The position numbers and the translations under genes are program-made. From assembly GCF_000155975.1 (NCBI RefSeq), contig NZ_GG730299.1, positions 124,305 to 188,304 of the forward strand: a DNA stretch of 64,000 bases, in the 5' to 3' direction. Source of the DNA: Citrobacter youngae ATCC 29220 (lineage in GTDB: Bacteria > Pseudomonadota > Gammaproteobacteria > Enterobacterales > Enterobacteriaceae). The notes under the pieces were generated by a model. It ran no database searches. It saw only the letters and a program-made list of their open reading frames with translations, and had not been told where the DNA came from. This document shows, piece after piece, positions 49,040 through 60,905 of this stretch. Position 1 is the first letter of the stretch. Each line of letters starts with the position of its first letter.

Positions 49040-49879
49040 ATGGCGCACGACGAACAACGTTGGCTGACACCCCGGCTGCAAAAAGCGGCCACGCTATGCA
49101 ACCAGACGCCCGCAGAGAGCGATTCAGCGCTGTGGCTGGGCGTTGATTTGGGAACGTGTGATGTGGTGTCGATGGTTGTCGACAGTGACGGACAGCCGGT
49201 TGCGGTCTGTCTGGACTGGGCCGATGTCGTGCGCGATGGCATCGTCTGGGATTTCTTCGGCGCGGTGACCATCGTACGTCGCCATCTCGATACGCTTGAG
49301 CAACAGCTGGGTTGCCGCTTTACCCATGCGGCAACCTCGTTTCCACCGGGAACGGACCCGCGTATCTCCATTAACGTGCTGGAGTCTGCCGGACTTGAAG
49401 TGAGCCATGTGCTCGACGAGCCGACCGCCGTAGCTGACCTGTTGCAGCTCGATAACGCTGGCGTGGTGGATATCGGTGGCGGCACCACCGGGATTGCGAT
49501 TGTTAAACAGGGCAAAGTGACCTATTCCGCCGATGAAGCGACCGGCGGGCACCACATTTCTCTGACGCTGGCCGGGAATCGTCGTATCCAACTGGAAGAA
49601 GCCGAACAGTACAAACGCAGCAACGGTAAGGAGATCTGGCCGGTGGTGAAGCCAGTCTACGAAAAAATGGCGGAAATCGTGGCTCACCATATTGCCGGGC
49701 AGGGCGTCACCGATTTATGGCTGGCCGGCGGTTCCTGTATGCAGCCGGGCGTTGATGAGCTGTTTCGTAAGCGTTTCCCGGAGCTGCAGGTGCATTTACC
49801 CCAGCACAGCCTGTTTATGACCCCGCTGGCGATTGCCAACAGCGGAAAAGAAAAAGCGGAAGGAATTTATGCAAGCTGA
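49040..49879 (+). CDS. eutJ: EutJ, Hsp70/actin-like putative chaperone
   Basis: A 279-residue protein of the actin/Hsp70 ATPase superfamily. The phosphate-1 loop WLGVDLGTCDVVSMV, the VDIGGGTTGIAIV phosphate-2 loop and LAGGSCMQPGVDELF adenosine motif are present, but there is no peptide-binding domain. Its role in the compartment is not proven; an assembly or folding role is inferred. The last 11 bases overlap eutG. Confidence 0.93.
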   Translation: MAHDEQRWLTPRLQKAATLCNQTPAESDSALWLGVDLGTCDVVSMVVDSDGQPVAVCLDWADVVRDGIVWDFFGAVTIVRRHLDTLEQQLGCRFTHAATSFPPGTDPRISINVLESAGLEVSHVLDEPTAVADLLQLDNAGVVDIGGGTTGIAIVKQGKVTYSADEATGGHHISLTLAGNRRIQLEEAEQYKRSNGKEIWPVVKPVYEKMAEIVAHHIAGQGVTDLWLAGGSCMQPGVDELFRKRFPELQVHLPQHSLFMTPLAIANSGKEKAEGIYAS

Positions 49880-51056
49880 ATTGCAGACCGCGCTCTTTCA
49901 GGCATTCGACACCCTGAATCTGCAACGCGTAAAAACGTTTAGCGTTCCACCGGTCACGCTTTGCGGGCTGGGAGCGCTCAGTACCTGCGGACAGGAAGCA
50001 CAAACGCGCGGGCTCACGCATATGTTCGTCATGGTTGACAGCTTCCTGCATCAGGCGGGGTTGACCGCCGCGCTGGAGCGTAGCCTGGCGATGAAGGGCG
50101 TGGCGATGACGCTGTGGCCATGTCCGGTGGGCGAGCCGTGCATCACGGACGTCTGTGCGGCAGTCGCGCAGCTACGTGAATCGAAGTGCGATGGTGTCGT
50201 GGCCTTTGGCGGTGGTTCCGTGCTGGATGCCGCAAAGGCAGTGGCGTTGCTGGTGACCAATCCCACCCTGACGCTGGCTGACATGACCGAGCACAGCGCG
50301 TTACGCCCGCGCCTGCCGCTGATTGCCGTACCGACTACCGCCGGAACGGGCTCAGAAACCACCAACGTTACGGTGATTATCGACGCCGCGACCGGACTTA
50401 AAAAAGTGCTGGCCCACGCAACGCTGATGCCGGATGTGGCGATCCTTGACGCCGCGCTGACGGAAGGTGTACCCGCGCACGTTACGGCGATGACGGGTAT
50501 TGATGCGCTGACGCATGCCGTTGAAGCGTATAGCGCCCTGAACGCGACGCCGTTTACCGACAGCCTGGCGATTGGCGCGATTGCGATGATCGGTAAATCG
50601 CTGCCGAAGGCCGTCGGCTATGGGCAGGATCTGGCGGCGCGGGAAAGCATGCTGCTGGCCTCCTGTATGGCCGGGATGGCGTTTTCCAGCGCCGGGCTGG
50701 GCCTGTGTCATGCGATGGCGCACCAGCCGGGCGCAGCGCTACACATCCCGCACGGGCAGGCTAACGCCATGCTGTTGCCCACGGTAATGGGCTTCAACCG
50801 CATGGTGTGTCGCGAGCGCTTCAGCCATATCGGACGGGCGTTAACCAACAAGAAGTCGGACGATCGCGATGCCATCAACGCCGTCAGCGAGCTGATTAGC
50901 GAAGTGGGCCAGACCAAACGGCTCTCTGACGTTGGGGCAACGCCCGGGCATTACAGCGCATGGGCCCACGCCGCGCTGGAGGATATTTGTATTCGCAGTA
51001 ACCCACGCACCGCCACGCAGGCGCAGATTATCGACCTGTACGCGGCTGCCGGGTAA
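49869..51056 (+). CDS. eutG: EutG, iron-type alcohol dehydrogenase
   Basis: A 395-residue enzyme that reduces acetaldehyde to ethanol and regenerates NAD in the lumen. It is of the iron-dependent alcohol dehydrogenase family: nucleotide site GGGSVLDAAKAVALL, and metal-binding His residues in GLCHAMAHQPGAAL and IPHGQANAML. The first 17 residues (MQAELQTALFQAFDTLN) look like an encapsulation helix. The start at 49869 follows GGAAGGAATTT; upstream in-frame codons lie in eutJ. A BIME follows before eutH. Confidence 0.95.
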   Translation: MQAELQTALFQAFDTLNLQRVKTFSVPPVTLCGLGALSTCGQEAQTRGLTHMFVMVDSFLHQAGLTAALERSLAMKGVAMTLWPCPVGEPCITDVCAAVAQLRESKCDGVVAFGGGSVLDAAKAVALLVTNPTLTLADMTEHSALRPRLPLIAVPTTAGTGSETTNVTVIIDAATGLKKVLAHATLMPDVAILDAALTEGVPAHVTAMTGIDALTHAVEAYSALNATPFTDSLAIGAIAMIGKSLPKAVGYGQDLAARESMLLASCMAGMAFSSAGLGLCHAMAHQPGAALHIPHGQANAMLLPTVMGFNRMVCRERFSHIGRALTNKKSDDRDAINAVSELISEVGQTKRLSDVGATPGHYSAWAHAALEDICIRSNPRTATQAQIIDLYAAAG

Positions 51057-51061
51057 TGCCT

Positions 51062-51147
51062 GTAGGCCGGATAAGGTGCTCGCACCGTCATCCGGCAATA
51101 ACACGGCGTTAACGCCGGAGGCGACGTAAACGTCTTATCCGGCCTAC
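51062..51147. repeat. BIME inside the eut operon
   Basis: Two opposed REPs (51062-51097 and about 51114-51147) separate eutG and eutH by 119 bases, the largest gap within the operon. Confidence 0.9.
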
Positions 51148-51175
51148 AAATCACAAATGACAGGGAGTAGGGGCT

Positions 51176-52408
51176 ATGGGAATTAACGAAATCATCATGT
51201 ACATCATGATGTTCTTTATGCTGATTGCCGCCGTGGACAGGATCCTGTCGCAGTTCGGCGGTTCAGCGCGCTTCCTCGGTAAGTTCGGTAAGAGCATTGA
51301 GGGATCGGGCGGTCAGTTTGAAGAAGGGTTTATGGCGATGGGCGCGCTGGGGCTGGCGATGGTCGGTATGACGGCGCTGGCGCCGGTACTGGCGCATTTG
51401 CTCGGACCGGTGATTATTCCGCTGTACGAAATGCTGGGCGCGAACCCGTCGATGTTTGCCGGAACGCTGCTGGCGTGCGACATGGGCGGCTTCTTCCTGG
51501 CGAAAGAACTGGCGGGCGGCGACGTTGCGGCGTGGCTGTACTCTGGCCTGATCCTTGGGGCGATGATGGGGCCGACGCTGGTGTTCTCTATTCCGGTTGC
51601 GCTGGGGATTATTGAACCGTCCGATCGCCGTTATCTGGCGCTGGGCGTGCTGGCCGGTATCGTCACCATTCCGATTGGCTGTATCGCGGGGGGGTTGGTC
51701 GCGATGTACTCCGGCGTCGAAATCAACGGGCAGCCGGTGGAGTTTACCTTCGCGCTGATCCTGATGAACATGATCCCGGTGATCATCGTTGCTGTGCTGG
51801 TGGCGCTGGGGCTGAAATTTATCCCGGAAAAAATGATCAACGGCTTCCAGATCTTCGCGAAATTCCTGGTGGCGCTGATCACCATTGGTCTGGCGGCGGC
51901 GGTCATCAAATTCCTGCTCGGCTGGGAGCTGATCCCGGGTCTTGATCCTATCTTCATGGCGCCGGGCGACAAGCCGGGTGAAGTGATGCGCGCCATCGAA
52001 GTTATCGGTTCTATCTCCTGCGTACTGCTCGGTGCGTACCCGATGGTGCTGTTGCTGACCCGCTGGTTTGAAAAGCCGCTGATGAGCGTCGGTAACCTGT
52101 TAAAAGTTAATAACATTGCGGCTGCGGGCATGGTGGCGACGCTGGCCAACAACATTCCAATGTTCGGCATGATGAAGAATATGGATACCCGCGGCAAAGT
52201 GATCAACTGCGCCTTTGCGGTCTCCGCGGCTTTCGCGCTGGGTGACCACTTAGGTTTCGCCGCCGCCAACATGAACGCGATGATCTTCCCGATGATTGTC
52301 GGCAAGCTGATTGGCGGCGTGACGGCGATCGGTGTGGCTATGCTGTTGGTACCGAAAGATGAAAATGTGCCAGCAGAAGTAGAAACCAACCCGGAGGCGC
52401 AATCGTGA
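51176..52408 (+). CDS. eutH: EutH, ethanolamine permease
   Basis: A 410-residue inner-membrane protein (E. coli 408) with about ten hydrophobic spans. In Salmonella it matters for uptake of ethanolamine at low pH or low concentration, when diffusion of the uncharged form is too slow. The N-terminus is MGINEIIMYIMMFFMLIAAV, and the C-terminus is charged and Glu/Pro-rich. The start follows CAGGGAGTAGGGGCT. It overlaps eutA by 4 bases (ATCGTGA, GTG start of eutA). Confidence 0.95.
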   Translation: MGINEIIMYIMMFFMLIAAVDRILSQFGGSARFLGKFGKSIEGSGGQFEEGFMAMGALGLAMVGMTALAPVLAHLLGPVIIPLYEMLGANPSMFAGTLLACDMGGFFLAKELAGGDVAAWLYSGLILGAMMGPTLVFSIPVALGIIEPSDRRYLALGVLAGIVTIPIGCIAGGLVAMYSGVEINGQPVEFTFALILMNMIPVIIVAVLVALGLKFIPEKMINGFQIFAKFLVALITIGLAAAVIKFLLGWELIPGLDPIFMAPGDKPGEVMRAIEVIGSISCVLLGAYPMVLLLTRWFEKPLMSVGNLLKVNNIAAAGMVATLANNIPMFGMMKNMDTRGKVINCAFAVSAAFALGDHLGFAAANMNAMIFPMIVGKLIGGVTAIGVAMLLVPKDENVPAEVETNPEAQS

Positions 52409-53808
52409 AAACCCGCCAGCTACTGAGCGTCGGTATTGATATCGGCACCACGACCACGCAGGTGATCTTCTCGCGCCTGGAGCTGGTCAACCGTGCGGCA
52501 GTGTCGCAGGTGCCGCGCTATGAATTCATCAAACGCGAAATTAGCTGGCAAAGCCCGGTGTTCTTCACTCCCGTTGATAAACAGGGCGGGTTGAAAGAGG
52601 CCGAACTGAAGGCGCTGATTCTGGCCCAGTATCAGGCGGCGGGCATTAAGCCTGAAGCCGTCGACTCCGGCGCGATCATCATCACCGGAGAAAGCGCCAA
52701 AACCCGCAATGCGCGTCCGGCGGTGATGGCGCTCTCCCAGTCGCTGGGGGACTTCGTGGTTGCCAGCGCGGGTCCGCATCTGGAGTCGGTGATCGCCGGT
52801 CACGGCGCGGGCGCACAAACCCTGTCTGAACAGAAGTTGTGCCGCGTACTGAATATCGACATCGGCGGCGGGACGTCGAACTATGTTCTGTTCGATGCCG
52901 GAAAGGTCAGCGGTTCGGCCTGCCTGAACGTCGGCGGACGGCTGCTGGAAACCGACGGTCAGGGGCGTGTGGTGTATGCGCATCAGCCGGGCCAGATGAT
53001 CGTTGATGAGGTTTTTGGTCCGGGCACCGACGCCCGAACGCTCAACGCCGCACAGCTGGTTGCGGTGGCGCGACGCATGGCGACGCTGATTGTGGAGGTG
53101 ATTGACGGCACGCTGTCACCGCTGGCGCAGGCGCTGATGCAAACCGGTCTGCTGCCTGCGGGCGTGAAGCCGGAAGTGATTACGTTGTCCGGTGGGGTGG
53201 GCGAGTGCTACCGCAACCAACCCGCCGATCCGTTCTGTTTTTCTGATATCGGACCGCTGCTCGCCACGGCGCTGCATGAGCATCCGCGTCTGCGTGAGAT
53301 GAACGTGCAGTTCCCGGCGCAAACCGTGCGCGCCACGGTGATTGGCGCCGGGGCGCATACGCTGTCGCTTTCGGGCAGCACCATCTGGCTGGAAGGCGTG
53401 GCGCTTCCGCTGCGCAATCTGCCGGTGGCGATTCCGCTTGATGAGACTGATTTGGTGACCGCCTGGCAGCAGGCGCTGATGCAGCTCGATCTGGATCCGC
53501 AAACGGACGCCTACGTGCTGGCGCTACCTGGTTCACTTCCGGTGCGCTACGCCGCGCTGTTAACGGTAATTGACGCGCTGCTGGCTTTTGTCGCGCGTTA
53601 TCCAAATCCGCATCCCCTGCTGGTGGTAGCCGAGCAGGATTTTGGTAAAGCCCTGGGCATGCTGTTACGCCCACAGTTACAGCAACACCCGCTGGCGGTC
53701 ATCGATGAGGTGGTTGTCCGGGCGGGGGACTATATCGACATTGGTACGCCTCTTTTTGGCGGATCGGTTGTGCCGGTGACGGTGAAATCACTCGCATTTC
53801 CTTCCTGA
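52405..53808 (+). CDS. eutA: EutA, ethanolamine ammonia-lyase reactivating factor
   Basis: A 467-residue ATP-dependent factor that removes damaged cobalamin from EutBC. It has an actin-like fold with DIGTTTTQVIF near residues 12-22, NIDIGGGTSNYVLFD and TLSGGVGECYRN as nucleotide-binding loops. It uses a GTG start at 52405, within the last codons of eutH. In E. coli K-12 the CPZ-55 prophage lies between eutA and eutB; here the gap is only 11 bases, and the operon is intact. Confidence 0.95.
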   Translation: MKTRQLLSVGIDIGTTTTQVIFSRLELVNRAAVSQVPRYEFIKREISWQSPVFFTPVDKQGGLKEAELKALILAQYQAAGIKPEAVDSGAIIITGESAKTRNARPAVMALSQSLGDFVVASAGPHLESVIAGHGAGAQTLSEQKLCRVLNIDIGGGTSNYVLFDAGKVSGSACLNVGGRLLETDGQGRVVYAHQPGQMIVDEVFGPGTDARTLNAAQLVAVARRMATLIVEVIDGTLSPLAQALMQTGLLPAGVKPEVITLSGGVGECYRNQPADPFCFSDIGPLLATALHEHPRLREMNVQFPAQTVRATVIGAGAHTLSLSGSTIWLEGVALPLRNLPVAIPLDETDLVTAWQQALMQLDLDPQTDAYVLALPGSLPVRYAALLTVIDALLAFVARYPNPHPLLVVAEQDFGKALGMLLRPQLQQHPLAVIDEVVVRAGDYIDIGTPLFGGSVVPVTVKSLAFPS

Positions 53809-53819
53809 GGGAACGACTT

Positions 53820-55181
53820 ATGAAACTAAAGACCACATTGTTCGGCAATGTTTATCAGTTTAAGGATGTTAAAGAGGTGCTGGCCAAAGCCAACGAACTG
53901 CGTTCGGGGGATGTGCTGGCAGGCGTGGCCGCAACCAGTTCGCAAGAGCGAGTGGCTGCCAAGCAGGTGTTGTCGGAAATGACGGTAGCGGATATCCGCA
54001 ATAACCCGGTGATTTCCTACGAAGAGGACTGCGTGACGCGTCTGATTCAGGATGACGTCAACGAAACGGCCTATAACCGCATCAAAAACTGGAGTATCAG
54101 CGAGCTGCGCGAGTACGTGCTGAGCGATGAAACCTCCGTTGATGACATCGCGTTTACGCGCAAAGGGTTAACGTCGGAAGTGGTCGCCGCAGTGGCAAAA
54201 ATTTGCTCCAACGCGGACCTGATCTACGGCGGCAAGAAAATGCCGGTGATCAAAAAGGCCAATACCACCATCGGTCTGCCGGGTACCTTCAGCTGCCGTT
54301 TACAGCCGAACGACACCCGTGACGATGTGCAAAGTATTGCGGCGCAAATCTACGAAGGGCTCTCCTTCGGGGCAGGCGATGCGGTGATCGGCGTTAACCC
54401 GGTAACGGATGACGTGGAAAACTTAAGCCGCGTGCTCGATACCGTGTACGGCGTGATCGACAAATTCAACATTCCGACCCAGGGCTGCGTACTGGCGCAC
54501 GTTACCACCCAGATTGAAGCGATTCGTCGCGGCGCGCCGGGCGGGTTGATCTTCCAAAGTATCTGCGGCAGCGAGAAAGGCTTAAAAGAGTTCGGCGTTG
54601 AGCTGGCCATGCTCGATGAAGCGCGCGCAGTGGGGGCGGAGTTCAACCGTATCGCCGGGGAAAACTGCCTATACTTCGAAACCGGGCAAGGTTCTGCGCT
54701 CTCCGCTGGCGCTAACTTCGGCGCCGACCAGGTGACGATGGAAGCACGCAACTACGGGCTGGCGCGGCACTACGATCCGTTCCTGGTGAATACCGTGGTG
54801 GGCTTTATCGGGCCGGAGTATCTCTACAACGACCGTCAGATCATTCGCGCGGGTCTGGAAGATCACTTTATGGGCAAGCTGAGCGGCATTTCGATGGGCT
54901 GCGACTGCTGCTACACCAACCACGCTGACGCCGATCAGAACCTCAACGAAAACCTGATGATTCTGCTCGCCACCGCTGGCTGTAACTACATCATGGGCAT
55001 GCCGCTCGGCGACGACATCATGCTCAACTATCAGACCACCGCCTTCCACGATACCGCGACCGTGCGCCAGCTGCTGAACCTGCGTCCGTCGCCGGAGTTT
55101 GAACGCTGGCTGGAGACGATGGGCATTATGGCTAACGGTCGTCTGACCAAACGGGCGGGCGATCCGTCACTGTTCTTCTGA
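53820..55181 (+). CDS. eutB: EutB, ethanolamine ammonia-lyase large subunit
   Basis: A 453-residue TIM-barrel subunit that, with EutC and adenosylcobalamin, splits ethanolamine to acetaldehyde and ammonia by a radical mechanism. Conserved parts include [41 protein letters not shown] (with the substrate-binding Glu) and [17 protein letters not shown]. Length equals E. coli EutB. It starts after TGAGGGAACGACTT and is followed by eutC after 19 bases. Confidence 0.97.
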   Translation: MKLKTTLFGNVYQFKDVKEVLAKANELRSGDVLAGVAATSSQERVAAKQVLSEMTVADIRNNPVISYEEDCVTRLIQDDVNETAYNRIKNWSISELREYVLSDETSVDDIAFTRKGLTSEVVAAVAKICSNADLIYGGKKMPVIKKANTTIGLPGTFSCRLQPNDTRDDVQSIAAQIYEGLSFGAGDAVIGVNPVTDDVENLSRVLDTVYGVIDKFNIPTQGCVLAHVTTQIEAIRRGAPGGLIFQSICGSEKGLKEFGVELAMLDEARAVGAEFNRIAGENCLYFETGQGSALSAGANFGADQVTMEARNYGLARHYDPFLVNTVVGFIGPEYLYNDRQIIRAGLEDHFMGKLSGISMGCDCCYTNHADADQNLNENLMILLATAGCNYIMGMPLGDDIMLNYQTTAFHDTATVRQLLNLRPSPEFERWLETMGIMANGRLTKRAGDPSLFF

Positions 55182-55200
55182 TGACGCGGGGATGACAAAC

Positions 55201-56091
55201 ATGGATCAAAAACAGATTGAAGAAATTGTACGCAGCGTGATGGCCTCTATGGGGCAGCCGCAGCCGCAGGCGCCGTCAGCGGAAGTGAAATGCAGCACCG
55301 CGCAGTGCGCCGCGCCGACCGCTGAAAGCTGCGCGATGGACTTAGGCTCAGCCGAAGCCAAAGCGTGGATTGGCGTTGAGAACCCGCACCGTGCAGAGGT
55401 GTTGACTGAACTGCGGCGCAGTACCGCGGCGCGTGTATGTACCGGTCGCGCAGGCCCTCGGCCGCGTACTCAGGCGCTGCTGCGCTTCCTGGCCGACCAC
55501 TCGCGCTCGAAAGATACGGTGTTAAAAGAAGTGCCGGAAGAGTGGGTAAAAGCGCAGGGGCTGCTGGAAGTGCGCTCGGAAATCAGCGACAAAAACCTGT
55601 ATCTGACGCGCCCGGATCTGGGGCGTCGTCTGAGCGCGGAAGCCATTGAAGCGCTGAAATCGCAGTGTGTAATGAACCCGGATGTGCAAGTGATTATCTC
55701 TGACGGCCTGTCAACCGATGCGATTACCGCCAACTACGAAGAGATTCTGCCTCCATTGTTGTCGGGCTTAAAACAGGCCGGATTGAAGGTCGGGACGCCG
55801 TTCTTTGTTCGCTATGGTCGCGTGAAAATTGAAGATCAGATCGGCGAACTGCTGGGGGCGAAGGCGGTGATCCTGTTAGTCGGTGAACGTCCGGGTCTGG
55901 GGCAGTCGGAAAGTCTCTCCTGCTACGCCGTCTACTCGCCGAGCGTGGCAACCACCGTTGAAGCTGACCGTACCTGTATTTCGAATATTCACCAGGGCGG
56001 TACGCCACCGGTTGAAGCGGCGGCGGTAATTGTGGATTTGGCCAAGCGTATGCTGGAGCAAAAAGCGTCCGGCATCAATATGACCCGTTAA
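55201..56091 (+). CDS. eutC: EutC, ethanolamine ammonia-lyase small subunit
   Basis: A 296-residue subunit (E. coli 295) that helps bind adenosylcobalamin. Residues 1-19 ([19 protein letters not shown]) form the known targeting helix that sends the lyase into the compartment. A variable Cys-rich linker ([19 protein letters not shown]) follows, then the conserved body ([39 protein letters not shown]). The ATG at 55201 is preferred; an in-frame ATG at 55192 would add three residues. Confidence 0.96.
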   Translation: MDQKQIEEIVRSVMASMGQPQPQAPSAEVKCSTAQCAAPTAESCAMDLGSAEAKAWIGVENPHRAEVLTELRRSTAARVCTGRAGPRPRTQALLRFLADHSRSKDTVLKEVPEEWVKAQGLLEVRSEISDKNLYLTRPDLGRRLSAEAIEALKSQCVMNPDVQVIISDGLSTDAITANYEEILPPLLSGLKQAGLKVGTPFFVRYGRVKIEDQIGELLGAKAVILLVGERPGLGQSESLSCYAVYSPSVATTVEADRTCISNIHQGGTPPVEAAAVIVDLAKRMLEQKASGINMTR

Positions 56092-56100
56092 GGAGGCATC

Positions 56101-56760
56101 ATGCCAGCATTAGATTTGATTAGACCTTCAGTCACCGCAATGCGCGTGATTGCCTCGGTAAATGACGGTTTTGCCCGTGAACTTAAATTACCGCCACATA
56201 TTCGTAGCCTCGGACTCATCACAGCGGATTCTGATGACGTGGCGTATATTGCCGCAGACGAAGCGACAAAACAGGCGATGGTGGAAGTGGTGTATGGCCG
56301 CTCGCTGTATGCCGGTGCGGCGCACAGTCCCTCTCCAACCTCGGGCGAAGTACTGATTATGCTCGGTGGACCTAACCCGGCAGAAGTTCGCGCGGGGCTG
56401 GACGCGATGGTCGCCAATATTGAAAGCGGCGCAGCGTTCCAGTGGGCGAATGACGCAGAAGATACCGCCTTCCTGGCGTACGTGGTTTCGCGTACCGGTT
56501 CGTATCTCTCGGCGACCGCAGGATGCCGACTTGGCGATCCGATGGCGTATCTGGTGGCGCCGCCGCTGGAAGCAACCTTTGGTATTGATGCCGCGCTGAA
56601 ATCTGCCGATGTACAACTGGTGACCTACGTGCCACCGCCGTCAGAAACCAACTACTCGGCGGCGTTTTTGACCGGTAGCCAGGCCGCTTGTAAAGCCGCA
56701 TGTAACGCCTTTGCCGACGCTGTTCTGGATATTGCCCGTAATCCAATCCAGCGCGCGTAA
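56101..56760 (+). CDS. eutL: EutL, trimeric tandem-BMC shell protein
   Basis: A 219-residue shell protein with two fused BMC domains, about 1-110 and 111-219. Trimers form pseudohexagonal tiles with a large central pore known to open and close, a possible path for cobalamin or cofactors. It starts [20 protein letters not shown] after AAGGAGGCATC, 9 bases after eutC. The length equals E. coli EutL. Confidence 0.96.
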   Translation: MPALDLIRPSVTAMRVIASVNDGFARELKLPPHIRSLGLITADSDDVAYIAADEATKQAMVEVVYGRSLYAGAAHSPSPTSGEVLIMLGGPNPAEVRAGLDAMVANIESGAAFQWANDAEDTAFLAYVVSRTGSYLSATAGCRLGDPMAYLVAPPLEATFGIDAALKSADVQLVTYVPPPSETNYSAAFLTGSQAACKAACNAFADAVLDIARNPIQRA

Positions 56761-56771
56761 GAGAGGTTGTG

Positions 56772-57302
56772 ATGATCAATGCACTGGGATTACTGGAAGT
56801 GGATGGCATGGTGGCTGCCGTGGACGCGGCGGATGCCATGCTGAAAGCCGCGAACGTACGCCTGCTGAGCCACGAAGTGCTCGATCCTGGCAGGCTGACG
56901 CTGGTAGTAGAAGGCGATCTGGCGGCGTGCCGTGCAGCGCTGGATGCCGGCAGCGCCGCCGCAGCGCGTACCGGTCGTGTTATCAGCCGCAAGGAGATCG
57001 GGCGGCCCGAGGATGACACCCAGTGGCTGATCGGCGGTTTTAAGCGCCAGCCGAAGAAACCAGAACAGCAGCCAGAAGTGAAAACAGAAGTAAAAACGCA
57101 GAAGACGCCGGACGTTCAGATCACGTCTGAATCCTCTGATCAACTTCTGACGCTGTTGGCATCGGTCCGTCAAGGAATGACGGCAGGGGAAGTGGCTGCC
57201 CACTTTGGCTGGTCACTTGATGAAGCCAGAAATGCGCTGGAACAGCTCTTTTCTGACGGAGCGTTGCGTAAACGCAGTAGTCGCTATCGCTTAAAAAATT
57301 AA
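56772..57302 (+). CDS. eutK: EutK, shell protein with C-terminal helix-turn-helix
   Basis: A 176-residue protein, ten longer than E. coli EutK (166). Residues 1 to about 95 are a single BMC domain (NALGLLEVDGMVAAVDAADAM). A charged linker follows, with a short repeat of EVKTEVKTQKT around residues 102-112. The C-terminal 60 residues form a winged-helix-like domain (VRQGMTAGEVAAHFGWSLDEA) that may bind nucleic acid. The extra length lies in the linker. The ATG at 56772 is preferred over GTG at 56769. Confidence 0.94.
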   Translation: MINALGLLEVDGMVAAVDAADAMLKAANVRLLSHEVLDPGRLTLVVEGDLAACRAALDAGSAAAARTGRVISRKEIGRPEDDTQWLIGGFKRQPKKPEQQPEVKTEVKTQKTPDVQITSESSDQLLTLLASVRQGMTAGEVAAHFGWSLDEARNALEQLFSDGALRKRSSRYRLKN

Positions 57303-57350
57303 CCTGTCGGAGGGCCGGGGGCTTCACTGAAGCTTCCGGCTTAAAAGATC

Positions 57351-58403
57351 ATGAAAAAGAACCGTACTGCAAACCTGCACCATCTTTATCATGAAGCATT
57401 ACCCGAAGACGTTAAACTTACGCCGAAAGTAGAGGTGGACAACGTTCACCAGCGGCGGACAACGGATGTATATGAGCATGCGCTGACGATTACCGCCTGG
57501 CAGCAGATTTACGATCAGCTGCATCCGGGAAAATTTCATGGCGAGTTCACGGAAATCTTGCTCGATGATATTCAGGTTTTCCGTGAATACACCGGACTGG
57601 CGCTGCGCCAGTCGTGCCTGGTCTGGCCGAACTCCTTCTGGTTTGGCATTCCGGCCACGCGCGGCGAACAGGGATTTATTGGCGCCCAATGTCTGGGCAG
57701 CGCTGAAATTGCCACCCGTCCTGGCGGGACAGAGTTTGAGCTGAGTACGCCGGATGATTACACCATTCTGGGGGTTGTTATTTCGGAAGAGACGATTGCC
57801 CGTCAGGCCAACTTCCTGCATAACCCGGAAAGGGTACTGCATATGCTGCGCAACCAGTCGGCGCTGGAGGTCAAAGAACAGCATAAAGCCGCGTTATGGG
57901 GCTTTGTGCAGCAGGCGCTGGCGACGTTTAGCGAGAATCCTGAGAATCTTCGCCAGCCTGCGGTACGCAAAGTGTTGGGCGATAACCTGTTGCTGGCAAT
58001 GGGTACCATGCTGGAAGAAGCGCAGCCGATTATGACCGCAGAGAGCATCAGCCATCAGAGCTATCGTCGTCTGCTGTCGCGTGCGCGCGAATATGTGCTG
58101 GAAAACATGTCAGAGCCGCTGACCGTGCTCGATCTGTGTAATCAGCTGCACGTCAGTCGCCGGACGTTGCAAAACGCCTTTCACGCTATCCTCGGAATTG
58201 GTCCGAATGCCTGGTTAAAACGTATTCGCCTGAACGCTGTGCGCCGTGAGCTTATCAGCCCGTGGTCGCAGAGTACGACGGTGAAAGATGCCGCCATGCA
58301 GTGGGGATTCTGGCATTTGGGGCAGTTTGCCACCGACTACCAGCAGCTGTTCGCCGAGAAACCTTCGTTGACGCTGCATCAGCGTATGCGCCAGTGGGCG
58401 TGA
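57351..58403 (+). CDS. eutR: EutR, AraC-family activator of the eut operon
   Basis: A 350-residue transcription factor, the E. coli length, that turns on the operon when both ethanolamine and adenosylcobalamin are present. The N-terminal sensor (about 1-235) is followed by an AraC DNA-binding domain (about 245-348) with two helix-turn-helices, [22 protein letters not shown] and [24 protein letters not shown]. It lies 48 bases after eutK; in Salmonella a weak promoter within the operon also feeds it, giving positive feedback from the main promoter. Confidence 0.95.
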   Translation: MKKNRTANLHHLYHEALPEDVKLTPKVEVDNVHQRRTTDVYEHALTITAWQQIYDQLHPGKFHGEFTEILLDDIQVFREYTGLALRQSCLVWPNSFWFGIPATRGEQGFIGAQCLGSAEIATRPGGTEFELSTPDDYTILGVVISEETIARQANFLHNPERVLHMLRNQSALEVKEQHKAALWGFVQQALATFSENPENLRQPAVRKVLGDNLLLAMGTMLEEAQPIMTAESISHQSYRRLLSRAREYVLENMSEPLTVLDLCNQLHVSRRTLQNAFHAILGIGPNAWLKRIRLNAVRRELISPWSQSTTVKDAAMQWGFWHLGQFATDYQQLFAEKPSLTLHQRMRQWA

Positions 58404-58414
58404 TGAGATTAGGG

Positions 58415-58495
58415 TGCCGGATGCGACGCTTTGCGTCTTATCCGGCCTACAGGACGGCATCGTTGCAGGCCTGATGAGCGCAGCGCCATCAGGCA
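58415..58495. repeat. BIME: two REP palindromes
   Basis: A TGCCGGATGCGACGC ... TTATCCGGCCTAC unit and an inverted GCCTGATGAGCGC ... GCCATCAGGC unit fill the space between the converging eutR and hemF. Confidence 0.88.
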
Positions 58496-58496
58496 A

Positions 58497-60268
<1,772 letters not shown>

Positions 60269-60479
60269 ACGGCCTGAGTTGTAAAAAAAGGTTCCAGACG
60301 TTATATCGTATCGCGTAGTCCGTTGCGACGGATCGGGATAAGAATTGTTTTACTTTTCATTTCAATACGTGACAATTCCGTATTATGCCATTTTTTCCGT
60401 CGCTTCGCGTCAGATATTGGCTAAATCAGCCGTTCGCGCCATAATCGCTTTTTAACGTCCTGAAAAGGTAACCAATACC

Positions 60480-60905
60480 ATGGAAATACGCGTATTTCGC
60501 CAGGAAGATTTCGAAGAGGTGATCACCCTCTGGGAGCGCTGTGATTTACTACGTCCATGGAACGATCCGGAAATGGATATTGAACGTAAAGTGAATCATG
60601 ACGTCAGCTTGTTCCTGGTCGCTGAAGTGAACGGCGAGGTGGTCGGTACGGTGATGGGCGGATACGACGGCCATCGCGGCTCGGCCTATTACCTCGGCGT
60701 GCATCCTGAGTTTCGCGGTCGCGGTATCGCCAATGCGCTGCTCAACCGACTGGAGAAAAAGCTCATCGCCCGCGGGTGTCCGAAGATTCAAATCATGGTG
60801 CGTGAAGATAATGATCTGGTGCTGGGTATGTATGAACGCCTGGGCTATGAACATGCGGATGTGCTCAATCTCGGTAAACGCTTGATCGAAGATGAAGAGT
60901 ACTGA
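60480..60905 (+). CDS. ypeA: YpeA, GNAT-family acetyltransferase
   Basis: A 141-residue acetyltransferase-fold protein, the E. coli length. The acetyl-CoA loop is [21 protein letters not shown] (about residues 77-97). It probably acetylates a small amine or protein; the substrate is unknown. Start after AAAAGGTAACCAATACC. Its last 14 bases overlap yfeZ. Confidence 0.92.
   Translation: MEIRVFRQEDFEEVITLWERCDLLRPWNDPEMDIERKVNHDVSLFLVAEVNGEVVGTVMGGYDGHRGSAYYLGVHPEFRGRGIANALLNRLEKKLIARGCPKIQIMVREDNDLVLGMYERLGYEHADVLNLGKRLIEDEEY

Noticed and set aside
48127-49515. 462-codon open frame antisense to eutE and eutJ
   Set aside because: Both genes on the other strand are complete and family-typical. 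The predicted product is mostly Ser, Thr, Ala and Pro, as expected from the complementary strand of GC-rich coding DNA.
51062-51147. Possible CRISPR repeats
   Set aside because: These are opposed REP palindromes with shared ends; there are no regularly spaced identical repeats or cas genes anywhere in the window.
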